Origin: Eubacterium sp. CAG:274
GTDB taxonomy: Bacteria > Bacillota > Clostridia > Lachnospirales > CAG-274
NCBI GenBank assembly: GCA_000432155.1
Contig: FR888485.1
Location: 47,122-111,121, forward strand
Direction of reading: 5' to 3'
Length of the DNA stretch: 64,000 nucleotides
Part shown: in pieces, positions 1 through 7,773 of the stretch
Layout of the letters: the number at the start of each line of letters is the position of its first letter
How positions within the stretch are numbered: position 1 is the first letter of the stretch
Made by a program: the position numbers and the translations under genes
The notes under the pieces: generated by a model
Databases searched by the model: none
What the model saw: the letters and a program-made list of their open reading frames with translations, nothing else
What the model was told of the DNA's origin: nothing

Positions 1-128
1 TCCCTACACAGGAAGAATTCTGGAAGAAAATGGACAACATTCTTGAAGACGGAATGACTATATTAATAAAGGCTTCCAGAGGTATGCACTTTGAAAAAAC
101 AACAGAAAGAATAAAGGAGATTAAATAA
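1..128 (+). CDS. murF: UDP-MurNAc-tripeptide--D-Ala-D-Ala ligase, C-terminal end (partial)
   Basis: Only the last 41 codons are inside the window, read in the frame that starts at base 3 and stops at 126-128. They encode an end containing ILIKASRGMHFE, which matches the VKGSRGM-type ending of MurF Mur ligases. MurF adds D-Ala-D-Ala to the UDP-MurNAc tripeptide in the cytoplasm. The stop lies 1 base before the mraY ATG, and the murF-mraY-murD-ftsW order is the usual division/cell-wall cluster order, which supports the call despite the short fragment. Confidence 0.8.
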   Translation, partial: PTQEEFWKKMDNILEDGMTILIKASRGMHFEKTTERIKEIK

Positions 129-129
129 T

Positions 130-1101
130 ATGAATTACGATTTATTTTCAGCAGCATATGCTTTAATTATTGCTTTTATTGCCTGTGTTGTTTTAGGAGC
201 GTTTGTTATTCCAAAACTTCATAATTTTGGACAGAATGTAAGAGATGACGGACCAAAGTCACATTTAAAGAAACAGGGTACACCATCTATGGGTGGTATA
301 TTTATGATTGGTGCATTTGCTATTGCAACTCTGTTCTTTGTAAAGGACAACCCTGATGCTATTGTAGTATTGCTTATTACAGTAGGTTATGGACTTGTAG
401 GTTTCCTTGATGACTACATTAAGGTTGTTAAAAAGCGTTCTCTTGGTTTGAGAGCTTGGCAAAAGGTTGTTTTCCAGCTTATAGTAACAATTCTTTTTGC
501 GATTTACTTGTTAAAGATGAATGATTTTGGTACAGAAATTTATGTACCATTTACAAAGGGATTTTATATTGATTTAGGTTGGCTTTATGTGCCTTTCCTT
601 TTCTTCGTTATGGTTGGTACAGTAAATAGTGTAAACTTAACAGACGGTCTTGATGGACTTGCATCTGGTGTTACTGTACTTGTAGCAACTTACTTTGTAT
701 TTATTGCATATGCTGTAAACAAGGGACTTATTCCTGTTTGTGGTGCTGCAATAGGTGCGTTATTAGGTTTCTTAGTATTTAACTCATATCCTGCAAAGGT
801 ATTTATGGGCGATACTGGTTCACTTGCTTTAGGTGGTTTTGTAGCAAGTGTGGCAATACTTACAAAAATGCCTATAATGCTTGTTATTGTAGGTTTTGTA
901 TATGTTTGTGAATCTCTTTCAGTTATGATTCAGGTAGGTTATTTCAAACTTACTGGCGGTAAGAGAATTTTCAAAATGGCACCAATCCACCACCATTTTG
1001 AATTAAGTGGTTTGCAGGGGATTAAGGTTGTTGAACTTTTCACTATTGCAACTGCTGTATTATGTTTATTAGGTTTTGTAGCAAGCAAAAATCTTTTCTA
1101 G
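130..1101 (+). CDS. mraY: Phospho-N-acetylmuramoyl-pentapeptide-transferase
   Basis: Integral membrane enzyme that moves phospho-MurNAc-pentapeptide from UDP onto undecaprenyl phosphate, giving lipid I. The 323-residue length is normal for the family. Visible signatures are TPSMGG (51-56), the Asp pair in FLDDYIK (D94, D95), NLTDGLDGLA (169-178), MGDTGS (226-231) and the HHH cluster (287-289), set among about ten hydrophobic segments. The ribosome binding site AAGGAG lies inside the murF end, so the two are probably coupled. The stop TAG overlaps the GGAGG of murD. Confidence 0.97.
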   Translation: MNYDLFSAAYALIIAFIACVVLGAFVIPKLHNFGQNVRDDGPKSHLKKQGTPSMGGIFMIGAFAIATLFFVKDNPDAIVVLLITVGYGLVGFLDDYIKVVKKRSLGLRAWQKVVFQLIVTILFAIYLLKMNDFGTEIYVPFTKGFYIDLGWLYVPFLFFVMVGTVNSVNLTDGLDGLASGVTVLVATYFVFIAYAVNKGLIPVCGAAIGALLGFLVFNSYPAKVFMGDTGSLALGGFVASVAILTKMPIMLVIVGFVYVCESLSVMIQVGYFKLTGGKRIFKMAPIHHHFELSGLQGIKVVELFTIATAVLCLLGFVASKNLF

Positions 1102-1116
1102 GAGGAAGAATAGATT

Positions 1117-2481
1117 ATGGATTTCAAAAATAAAAAAGCATTGGTTAGTGGTGTAGCTAAAAGTGGTATTTCAGCTGCTCGACTTTTAAAAAAATTAGGA
1201 GCAGAAGTTACAATACAAGATGCTAAAACAGAGGACAAGCTTGGAGATGTTGTATCTGAACTTAAATCAGAGGGTATTAATTTATTTTTAGGTGCAAATC
1301 CAGATGACATTGTAGAGGGTATGGATATTCTCGTTATGAGCCCTGGTGTTCCTACTGATTTACCTTTTGTAGAAAAGGCTAAAAAGGCAGGAGTAAAGGT
1401 TATGGGAGAAATTGAACTTGCATGGCTTTTCTGTAAATCTCCGGTTATTGGTATTACAGGTACTAACGGCAAGACAACAACTACAACTCTTGTAGGCGAA
1501 ATTTTAAAGGCTTATTTTAAGAATTCATATGTTGTAGGTAACATAGGAAATCCTTTTGCTGACTGTTGCCTTGATACTACAGAAGACGGTTGTGTTGTAG
1601 CAGAGCTTTCTAGTTTCCAGCTTGAAACTATTGATACATTTAAGCCAAAGGTAAGTGCTGTTCTCAATATTACACCAGACCACCTTAACAGACATCATAC
1701 TCTTGAAAACTATATTGCCGCTAAGGAAAGAGTTTTTGAAAATCAGGATGAAAATGATTACTGTATATTAAACTACAACGATGAAGTTACTCGTGGTATG
1801 GCAGACAGAACAAAGGCAAAAGTTGTTTACTTCTCTCTTGATGGCAAAAATAAAGATGGTATATACTCAGATGAAAAGAGCATATATATTAACTGTCTTG
1901 GTTATAACGAAAAAGTTGTGGACATTGACGAACTTAATATTCTTGGTGGTCATAATGTGGAAAATGCTATGGCAGCAATAGGTTGTGCCGTTGCTGTAGG
2001 TGTTCCTATGGACACAATAAGAAAGGTATTAAGAGAGTTTGTAGCTGTTGAACATAGAATAGAATATGTTACTACATACAAGAATGTTGCTTATTACAAT
2101 GATTCAAAGGGTACAAATCCAGATGCCTCAATAAAGGCTGTTTTAGCTATGAAGAGTCCTATTTGTCTTATTGCAGGCGGTTATGACAAGGGATCAGATT
2201 TTCAGGAATGGGTTGACCTTTTCCCTAACAGAGTAAAGTTTGTAGCTGTTATTGGTGCAGTAAAGGACAATATTGTAAAGTGCCTTAACAACATAGATTT
2301 TAAGAATTATGAAGTAGCTGATACTTTTGAAAAGGCTATTGACCTTTGTGTTGAAAATGCTGAAGACGGCGATTGCGTACTTCTTTCACCAGCTTGTGCA
2401 AGTTGGGATATGTTTAAGTCTTATGAGCAAAGAGGCGAAATATTTAAGGATTATGTAAAAAATTTAGGTAAGGTGAAATAA
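1117..2481 (+). CDS. murD: UDP-N-acetylmuramoylalanine--D-glutamate ligase
   Basis: Cytoplasmic Mur ligase adding D-glutamate to UDP-MurNAc-L-Ala. At 454 residues it is full length: an N-terminal Rossmann-type UDP-binding domain, a central ATPase domain with the P-loop GTNGKT (115-120), and a C-terminal ligase domain with the YNDSKGTNPDA motif. GGAGG sits about 10 bases before the ATG. The stop is immediately followed by the ftsW ATG, so the genes are cotranscribed and probably translationally coupled. Confidence 0.97.
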   Translation: MDFKNKKALVSGVAKSGISAARLLKKLGAEVTIQDAKTEDKLGDVVSELKSEGINLFLGANPDDIVEGMDILVMSPGVPTDLPFVEKAKKAGVKVMGEIELAWLFCKSPVIGITGTNGKTTTTTLVGEILKAYFKNSYVVGNIGNPFADCCLDTTEDGCVVAELSSFQLETIDTFKPKVSAVLNITPDHLNRHHTLENYIAAKERVFENQDENDYCILNYNDEVTRGMADRTKAKVVYFSLDGKNKDGIYSDEKSIYINCLGYNEKVVDIDELNILGGHNVENAMAAIGCAVAVGVPMDTIRKVLREFVAVEHRIEYVTTYKNVAYYNDSKGTNPDASIKAVLAMKSPICLIAGGYDKGSDFQEWVDLFPNRVKFVAVIGAVKDNIVKCLNNIDFKNYEVADTFEKAIDLCVENAEDGDCVLLSPACASWDMFKSYEQRGEIFKDYVKNLGKVK

Positions 2482-3642
2482 ATGAATATCCCGACTAAAT
2501 ATGGTTTTGGTTCAACTCCAAAGGCTGATAATAAAATTAGAATAAAGGGTAGTACAGACTATATTCTTCTTCTTTGTGTTATACTTTTGGTTGCTATAGG
2601 TATAATAATGGTTTTCTCATCTAGTTATTATACAGCAGGTAGAGGTAAAATAGGGGATATTTATTACTACTTAAAAAAGGAATTGCTTTGGTCAGGAGCC
2701 GGTTTCGTAGTAATGTTTTTATGCTCTCAATTCTCTTATAAGAAGTGGAAAAAAGTTGCTATGATTGGCTATGTAATAGCAAATATACTTTTGGTATTGG
2801 TTCTTATTTTTGGTACAGAGGCCGGTGGTGCTAAGAGATGGTTATGGGGTTTCCAGCCTTCAGAAATAGCTAAATTAGCCGTAATTATAGTGCTTTCAAC
2901 TATTATTTCTCAAATGCCTGAAATATTTGACACTTGGAAAGGTGTCGGTATTTATTTCTTGATAGTAGCTGTACCTACAGGTCTTGTAGCCAAAGAAAAC
3001 CTTAGTACAGCCATTGTACTTGGTGTAATAAGTTGTTCACTATTCTTTGTTGCTACTCCTAAAATTTCCAGAGTTGTACCTATTGGTGTTCTTGGCGTAG
3101 TAGGCGTACTTGCAATGACCTTTGGTACAGGTTTCCGTTCCGACAGAGTTAGAGTGTGGCGTGACCCATTCTCAGACTTAGAGGGTACTGGTTACCAGAT
3201 TGTTCAGTCCCTTTATGCTATTGCCAGCGGTGGTATGTTCGGTCTTGGTATTGGTGGTTCTCGTCAGAAACTGGGCTATATGCCAGAAGCACATAACGAT
3301 ATTATCTTTGCTATTATTTGCGAAGAATTAGGCTGGTTTGGTGCTGCCATTGTAGTAATATTGTTTGCCATACTTGTATGGAGAGGTATTGTAATTGCAA
3401 TAAATCATAAAGATGATATGTTTGCTATGCTTATGGCAACAGGTATTACAGTTATGATTGCTGTACAGGTTATTATCAATATTGCCGTTGTTACAAACTC
3501 AATGCCTAATACAGGTATTCCATTACCTTTCATAAGCTATGGTGGTACATCAATGGTAATTATGATGGCTTGTATGGGTATTCTTATGAACATTTCTCGA
3601 TATGATGAAATATCAGAATCAGAAATTGAAAGAAAAAAATAA
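2482..3642 (+). CDS. ftsW: SEDS-family peptidoglycan polymerase FtsW
   Basis: Membrane glycosyltransferase that polymerises lipid II at the septum with a cognate class B penicillin-binding protein. The 386-residue protein has about ten transmembrane segments after a polar N-terminus. SEDS signatures include SSSYY near residue 48, the GGAKRWL loop, the QPSEIAKL region and the C-terminal PLPFISYGGTS block. It starts directly at the murD stop. murG, which usually follows, is absent: the cluster ends here and rplJ follows. FtsW is preferred over RodA because of the mur neighbours. Confidence 0.92.
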   Translation: MNIPTKYGFGSTPKADNKIRIKGSTDYILLLCVILLVAIGIIMVFSSSYYTAGRGKIGDIYYYLKKELLWSGAGFVVMFLCSQFSYKKWKKVAMIGYVIANILLVLVLIFGTEAGGAKRWLWGFQPSEIAKLAVIIVLSTIISQMPEIFDTWKGVGIYFLIVAVPTGLVAKENLSTAIVLGVISCSLFFVATPKISRVVPIGVLGVVGVLAMTFGTGFRSDRVRVWRDPFSDLEGTGYQIVQSLYAIASGGMFGLGIGGSRQKLGYMPEAHNDIIFAIICEELGWFGAAIVVILFAILVWRGIVIAINHKDDMFAMLMATGITVMIAVQVIINIAVVTNSMPNTGIPLPFISYGGTSMVIMMACMGILMNISRYDEISESEIERKK

Positions 3643-3650
3643 AAAAACTC

Positions 3651-3679
3651 TTGACAAGAGATTATAAATTTAGTATAAT
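3651..3679 (+). promoter_or_regulatory. Sigma-A promoter of rplJ-rplL
   Basis: TTGACA at 3651-3656 and TATAAT at 3674-3679 with a 17-bp spacer, a perfect vegetative consensus beginning 8 bases after the ftsW stop. It gives the ribosomal stalk operon its own transcription. Confidence 0.93.
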
Positions 3680-3684
3680 ACAAA

Positions 3685-3788
3685 GAGTGCCGTAGACAGT
3701 AGGTGACAATAGTCGTAACGTGGAACTACCTACCGAGGATACATTTGATTTGTATTTTTCACCCTGTCTGCCCGACAGGGTTTTTTTA
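3685..3788 (+). promoter_or_regulatory. L10-type ribosomal protein leader with terminal hairpin
   Basis: Between promoter and rplJ lies a structured leader containing AGTAGGTGACAATAGTC and GTGGAACTACCTACCGAGG, which resembles the known L10 leader that binds L10(L12)4 for autoregulation. It ends in an intrinsic terminator, CCCTGTC-TGCCC-GACAGGG followed by seven T (3762-3787), so control is probably by attenuation. The family match is from memory of the motif; a covariance search with the Rfam L10 leader model would settle it. Confidence 0.8.
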
Positions 3789-3823
3789 TACGGCTTCCAT
3801 AAATATTATAGGAGGTGTAAGTT

Positions 3824-4321
3824 TTGGCAAAGGTTGAACAGAAGCAGGTTGTTGTAAACGAAATTAAGGAAAAGCTTGAAAAGGCTACTTCTGCTGTACT
3901 TGTTGACGCTAGAGGTCTTTCTGTTGCAGAGGATACTGAACTTCGTAAGCAGTTAAGAGAAGCAGGCGTTGATTACAAAGTTTACAAGAACACAATGATG
4001 AACTTCGCAGTAGAAGGTACACAGTTCGAAGGCTTAAAGGATTACTTTGAAGGTCCTAGTGCTATCGCTATCTGTTATGATGACCCAACAGTAGCTGCTG
4101 GTATTCTTAGTAAGTATATGAAGACAGCTAAGACTCTTGAATTCAAGGCTGGTGTTATCGAAGGTACTTGCTACGATGCTAAGGGTATGGTTGCAGTTGC
4201 GGACATCCCATCAAGAGAAGTACTTCTCTCAAGATTACTTGGTTCTTTCCAGGGACCAATGGCAAGTTTTGCAAGAGTTATCAAGGCTATTGCAGACAAG
4301 GACGAAACTGCAGAAGCTTAA
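3824..4321 (+). CDS. rplJ: 50S ribosomal protein L10
   Basis: Stalk base protein that anchors L7/L12 dimers on 23S rRNA, and the probable autorepressor of its own leader. The start is TTG at 3824, 8 bases after AGGAGG (3810-3815); the product begins MAKVEQKQ, typical of L10. The 165-residue length is normal. rplJ and rplL form a two-gene unit; rplK-rplA and rpoB, which normally flank them, are not here. Confidence 0.97.
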   Translation: MAKVEQKQVVVNEIKEKLEKATSAVLVDARGLSVAEDTELRKQLREAGVDYKVYKNTMMNFAVEGTQFEGLKDYFEGPSAIAICYDDPTVAAGILSKYMKTAKTLEFKAGVIEGTCYDAKGMVAVADIPSREVLLSRLLGSFQGPMASFARVIKAIADKDETAEA

Positions 4322-4396
4322 TTGTTATTTGCAGAAATTGTGGCGAATTAGTCGCCTAGAAACTAATTATATTTAAAATTAACGGAGGATATTAAA

Positions 4397-4774
4397 ATGG
4401 CTAAGTTATCAATTGAAGAAATTATTGCAGCTGTTAAAGAGCTTTCTGTTTTAGAGCTTAACGATTTAGTAAAGGCAGCTGAAGAAGAATTTGGTGTATC
4501 TGCATCTGCAGGTGTTGTAGTTGCTGCTGCTGCAGGCGATGGTGCTGCTGCAGGCGAAGAAAAGTCTGAATTCAATGTAGAATTAACAGAAGTAGGCGCT
4601 GAAAAGATTAAGGTTATCAAGGTAGTTAGAGAAGTAACTGGTCTTGGTCTTAAGGAAGCTAAGGAAATCGTTGACGGTGCTCCTAAGGTTCTCAAGGAAG
4701 GTTTATCTAAGGAAGATGCTGAAGCTGCAAAGGCTAAGCTTGAAGAAGTTGGCGCTAAGGTTACTTTAAAGTAA
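4397..4774 (+). CDS. rplL: 50S ribosomal protein L7/L12
   Basis: Acidic stalk protein that recruits and stimulates translational GTPases. The 125 residues comprise an N-terminal dimerisation domain, an Ala/Gly-rich hinge (about 35-52) and the conserved C-terminal domain with GLGLKEAKEIVDGAP. It follows rplJ by 75 bases with its own GGAGG site and is closed by a strong terminator. rpoB does not follow. Confidence 0.98.
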   Translation: MAKLSIEEIIAAVKELSVLELNDLVKAAEEEFGVSASAGVVVAAAAGDGAAAGEEKSEFNVELTEVGAEKIKVIKVVREVTGLGLKEAKEIVDGAPKVLKEGLSKEDAEAAKAKLEEVGAKVTLK

Positions 4775-4794
4775 TTTAATTCCGATTCTTATTT

Positions 4795-4824
4795 GCCCTG
4801 TGCGAAAGTGCAGGGCTTTTTTTT
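4795..4824 (+). terminator. Rho-independent terminator of rplJL
   Basis: GCCCTG (4795-4800) pairs with CAGGGC (4811-4816) around an inner TGC-GAAA-GTG stem with a GAAA tetraloop, followed by eight T. Confidence 0.93.
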
Positions 4825-4941
4825 GCCCTAAATGACAGTAACACACAAAATAGTCTTATGACATATGAATATATAATGAAAAGCCATTTTTCCGCAGACT
4901 AAAGTATAGTAAATATATGGGTTATAAACAAAATTGCTAAG

Positions 4942-5210
4942 TTATCCACAGTTATTGGTGGATAAAAGGTGGATAAAGAGTAAAAAGTGGTGAATAAGTT
5001 ATAAAATATTTTGTCGAAATATGTAGATAAATAAAAAATAATGTAAAATTTGTAGGCATATATAGACTTTTTGAAACTATATATAGTGGTACAATTTAGT
5101 TATCCCCAATTTATCCACAAAATATCCACAATACGGTGGATAAGTAGTGGATATATACCATTTTACGGGGGATAATACCTGTATATGTGCAAAAAATAAA
5201 TTGTGCATAA
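4942..5210. other. DnaA-box cluster in a gene-free spacer
   Basis: The 540-base spacer 4825-5364 holds no gene. Exact TTATCCACA occurs at 4942-4950 and 5111-5119 (plus), and TTATGCACA at 5202-5210 (minus). TTATCCACC occurs at 4957-4965, 4968-4976 and 5135-5143 (minus). Weaker forms are at 4989-4997, 5022-5030, 5100-5108, 5122-5130, 5146-5154 and 5167-5175. The boxes form two groups around a very AT-rich middle (about 5000-5095). This is the architecture of an origin or of a DnaA-titrating cluster. dnaA and dnaN are not in the window, and flanking genes converge on the site, which is atypical for an origin. Confidence 0.75.
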
Positions 5211-5246
5211 CTTAAAAAAATAGGGTTGAAAATAAATTAAACACAA

Positions 5247-5278
5247 TAAAAAAAGCTGTCCTAAGACAGCTCTTTTTA
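5247..5278. terminator. Bidirectional terminator, downstream of the cold shock gene
   Basis: AGCTGTC-CTAA-GACAGCT (5254-5271) is flanked by a run of A on the left and CTTTTT on the right, so it works on either strand. It terminates the minus-strand cold shock gene and closes the DnaA-box spacer. Confidence 0.88.
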
Positions 5279-5364
5279 TCATAATCATAATTCTTTAAAT
5301 AACAAAAAGTAAATCTATATATATATTTCTATAATAAGCAACTATTGTCTTTCAATGTACTAGA

Positions 5365-5565
5365 TTATAAACGAACTACATTTGCAGCCTGTGGTCCCTT
5401 AGCACCGTCAACTACATCAAATTCAACCTTCTGGCCTTCTTCTAAAGTCTTGTAACCATCAGCATTGATAGCAGAGAAATGTACAAATACATCATCTTCG
5501 CCTTCAACAGAGATAAAACCAAAACCCTTCTCAGCGTTGAACCACTTAACTGTACCTTGCTTCAT
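5365..5565 (-). CDS. Cold shock protein (CspA family)
   Basis: A 66-residue single-stranded nucleic acid-binding OB-fold protein that acts as an RNA chaperone. Both RNA-binding motifs are visible: RNP1 KGFGFI (13-18) and RNP2 VFVHF (26-30), with Trp9 and Phe10 on the binding face. A GGAGG site lies 8 bases before the ATG. The roughly 55-base leader between the inferred promoter and the start is modest for a cold shock gene. It is monocistronic, with its own terminator. Confidence 0.97.
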   Translation of the reverse strand: MKQGTVKWFNAEKGFGFISVEGEDDVFVHFSAINADGYKTLEEGQKVEFDVVDGAKGPQAANVVRL

Positions 5566-5620
5566 GAAAAAATCCTCCTAAAAAATAAAAAAAGTTACAT
5601 AGCACAAATGCTATAGTCTA

Positions 5621-5649
5621 AAGTTACCACACTTTTAATAAAAAGTCAA
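5621..5649 (-). promoter_or_regulatory. Probable promoter of the cold shock gene
   Basis: On the minus strand TTGACT (5649-5644) and TAACTT (5626-5621) are 17 bp apart, upstream of the csp start. The -10 is imperfect. Confidence 0.55.
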
Positions 5650-5771
5650 TAAAATCTTTTTTTCAAAATGTAAAAAGTTCTTTCAATTTGCAACTATATT
5701 TTACATTTTTTTTCACATTATTTGTAAAAAATAATGATTTTGTAAAAAGTGGTTTATAGATTTGTTATAAA

Positions 5772-6659
5772 TTATATGTTTAATGTAACCTCAAGAGGAC
5801 AAACATCGATTTCAGCTGATGTAAATACTCCACCAAATTCTCCGTCTAAAGTCCATTTTATTCCGTTATTGTCAAGGCTTTCAAAAACAAAGTTTCTGGA
5901 TTTGAAATGATACATCATAGGATTATCTAACTTTTTCTCGGCAAGGGCGGTTATAATTGTAGATAAATTTGCTATATTAGACGGCTTTTTAATAAGCACT
6001 ACTTCAAATAAACCATCTTGTATATCGTTTTTAAACAAGTTTTTAATACCGGCAACAGTATTGGAGTTAGAAATAATTCCTAATATAAATTCATCTTCTA
6101 TAATGCCATCATCATAGGAAATACGGAGATTATAAGATTCCATTTTGCTAATTTGTTTAATTCCCTCTATAACATAGGCTTGATAGCCTAATAAATTTTT
6201 GTATATTTGAGGAGTTTCATAGGATATACTTGTAAACATACCAAAGGCAGCTACATAGGAAAAATAAGAGTCGTTGAACTTTCCTATATCAATAGGAAAG
6301 GGATTTCCGTCAACAGCTAATTTGTATGCCTCTGTGTAAGATGTTTTTATGCCCAAGCCTGTGGCAAAGTCATTTGTTGAACCACAGGGAATATATCCAA
6401 TAATAGGGCGTTGGTCTTTTTCCATACCCATTAAACCAGTAATAACTTCATTAAGAGTACCATCACCACCACAACATACAACATTGTCATATACACCTTT
6501 GTTTTTTAACAAAATATCTGTTGCGTGAGCACGCCTTTGAGTAATATATACTGTAACTTCAAAGTCATTTTTGTTGTAATAGTCAATTATAGAGCCTATC
6601 ATACCTTGAATATCTCCACGGCCGGAGTGGGTGTTTACTAAGAGTAAAAGTTTTTTCAT
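5772..6659 (-). CDS. Diacylglycerol kinase-family lipid kinase (YegS/DgkB type)
   Basis: Cytosolic or membrane-associated lipid kinase of the DAGK catalytic family, 295 residues. The nucleotide-binding signature GGDGTLNEV is at 64-72 and the conserved PCGSTNDFA at 91-99; the beta-rich C-terminal half ends in the WTLDGE block. The likely role is returning diacylglycerol to phosphatidate in phospholipid turnover, though the substrate cannot be read from sequence. It follows the asparaginase gene by 11 bases in the same unit. Confidence 0.9.
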   Translation of the reverse strand: MKKLLLLVNTHSGRGDIQGMIGSIIDYYNKNDFEVTVYITQRRAHATDILLKNKGVYDNVVCCGGDGTLNEVITGLMGMEKDQRPIIGYIPCGSTNDFATGLGIKTSYTEAYKLAVDGNPFPIDIGKFNDSYFSYVAAFGMFTSISYETPQIYKNLLGYQAYVIEGIKQISKMESYNLRISYDDGIIEDEFILGIISNSNTVAGIKNLFKNDIQDGLFEVVLIKKPSNIANLSTIITALAEKKLDNPMMYHFKSRNFVFESLDNNGIKWTLDGEFGGVFTSAEIDVCPLEVTLNI

Positions 6660-6670
6660 TTAATCACCAC

Positions 6671-7633
6671 CTAGTATTTAGAAAATACCTCCTTAATATA
6701 GCTTGTATCATTGTTGTGGCTAAGAGCTAATTGTAAAAGTAATCTGGATTTTTGAGGAGGGAAACTGCCACATATTATATTGCATTTTCTATCCATTCTG
6801 GAATCATAAGAAATAATGCCGTTAGCTATTCTTGAACAGCGAATTATAGGAATTGTAGTATTTGCTATAGTATCTACCCAATTATCATTATAGCCACCAT
6901 TTCCGGCACCAGCAATAACAACACCTTTATAATTTTTTATAGCATATTCTAAAAGGTTTGTATCCATATCTGGACCAAATATTACAATAGGTATATCCGG
7001 CATACGCTTTATATCTTCCTTGTTAAATTCAGTAGATATAGTATGTGGTTTTATAGGAGCATTGAAAAATTCTACTCTATTGTCATATACACAACCTAAT
7101 GCACCTAAATCTCTTTGATTAAAGGCATTTGTTCTGAAAGTGCTTACTTTTTGAACATCTCTGGCAGATGAAATAATCTCGGCAAAAGATACTAAAACAC
7201 CTTTTCCATAGGCCCTATCGCTGGCGGCAAGAACAGATGCTTCATATAAATTCATAGGACCGTCTGGGGAAGTAGCAGTAGCTGGTCGCATAGAACCTGT
7301 TAATACTACAGGCTTTTCAGTCTTTAAAGTAAGGTTAAGAAGAAAAGCTGTTTCTTCCATAGTGTCTGTACCATGGGTAATAACGAAGCCGTCATAATCT
7401 TTTTCTGTTTCTTCTATGAGATAGGCAATGTTATATACGATTTCCTTTGTCATATTACAGCTATCTATATTACTGGCTTGTACAAAATCAAAATGTGCTA
7501 CTTTATCAAGACCTTTTACAGCAGAAATAATATCCTTTACAGATAGTGTACCGGAACAATAATTGCTACTTTTGCCTTCAGAACCTTTACCTGCTATAGT
7601 ACCTCCTGTCCCTATTAACAATATTTTTTTCAT
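6671..7633 (-). CDS. L-asparaginase
   Basis: Hydrolyses asparagine to aspartate and ammonia. The 320 residues contain both threonine motifs: TGGTIAG (9-15) with the nucleophile Thr12, and HGTDTMEET (87-95) with the Thr-Asp pair and catalytic-loop residues. There is no signal peptide, so it is probably cytosolic. It is first in a two-gene unit with the lipid kinase, behind a clean sigma-A promoter (7674-7702). An asparaginase-like deamidase with another substrate is possible but less likely. Confidence 0.92.
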   Translation of the reverse strand: MKKILLIGTGGTIAGKGSEGKSSNYCSGTLSVKDIISAVKGLDKVAHFDFVQASNIDSCNMTKEIVYNIAYLIEETEKDYDGFVITHGTDTMEETAFLLNLTLKTEKPVVLTGSMRPATATSPDGPMNLYEASVLAASDRAYGKGVLVSFAEIISSARDVQKVSTFRTNAFNQRDLGALGCVYDNRVEFFNAPIKPHTISTEFNKEDIKRMPDIPIVIFGPDMDTNLLEYAIKNYKGVVIAGAGNGGYNDNWVDTIANTTIPIIRCSRIANGIISYDSRMDRKCNIICGSFPPQKSRLLLQLALSHNNDTSYIKEVFSKY

Positions 7634-7673
7634 TTTACCATTCTCCTACATTTCTAAAAATAATCTTAATAGA

Positions 7674-7702
7674 ATTATACATTTTTTACAGGTCATTTTC
7701 AA
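7674..7702 (-). promoter_or_regulatory. Sigma-A promoter of the asparaginase-lipid kinase unit
   Basis: Minus strand TTGAAA (7702-7697), 17-bp spacer, TATAAT (7679-7674), about 40 bases before the asparaginase ATG. Confidence 0.85.
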
Positions 7703-7718
7703 GTAAGTTTTTTTAGTC

Positions 7719-7752
7719 AAAAAAAGGGTAGACACGAATTTCGCATCTACCC
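7719..7752 (-). terminator. Rho-independent terminator of pyk
   Basis: On the minus strand GGGTAGA and TCTACCC enclose a 13-base segment with further pairing, followed by seven T. It sits 22 bases after the pyk stop. Confidence 0.88.
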
Positions 7753-7773
7753 AATTATTATAAAATCTATAAA

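Noticed and set aside
1098..1472. Minus-strand ORF inside murD, and many similar long antisense frames (for example 4363-4695, 8111-8527, 48088-48600, 62401-62868)
   Set aside because: They lie fully inside well-supported genes on the other strand, have no ribosome binding site and show low-complexity Ser/Ala/Ile-rich translations; they are shadow frames.
4942..5210. Calling the DnaA-box cluster a confirmed replication origin
   Set aside because: dnaA and dnaN are not in the window and the flanking genes converge on the site. The sequence shows the boxes but cannot show initiation, so I report a DnaA-box cluster only.
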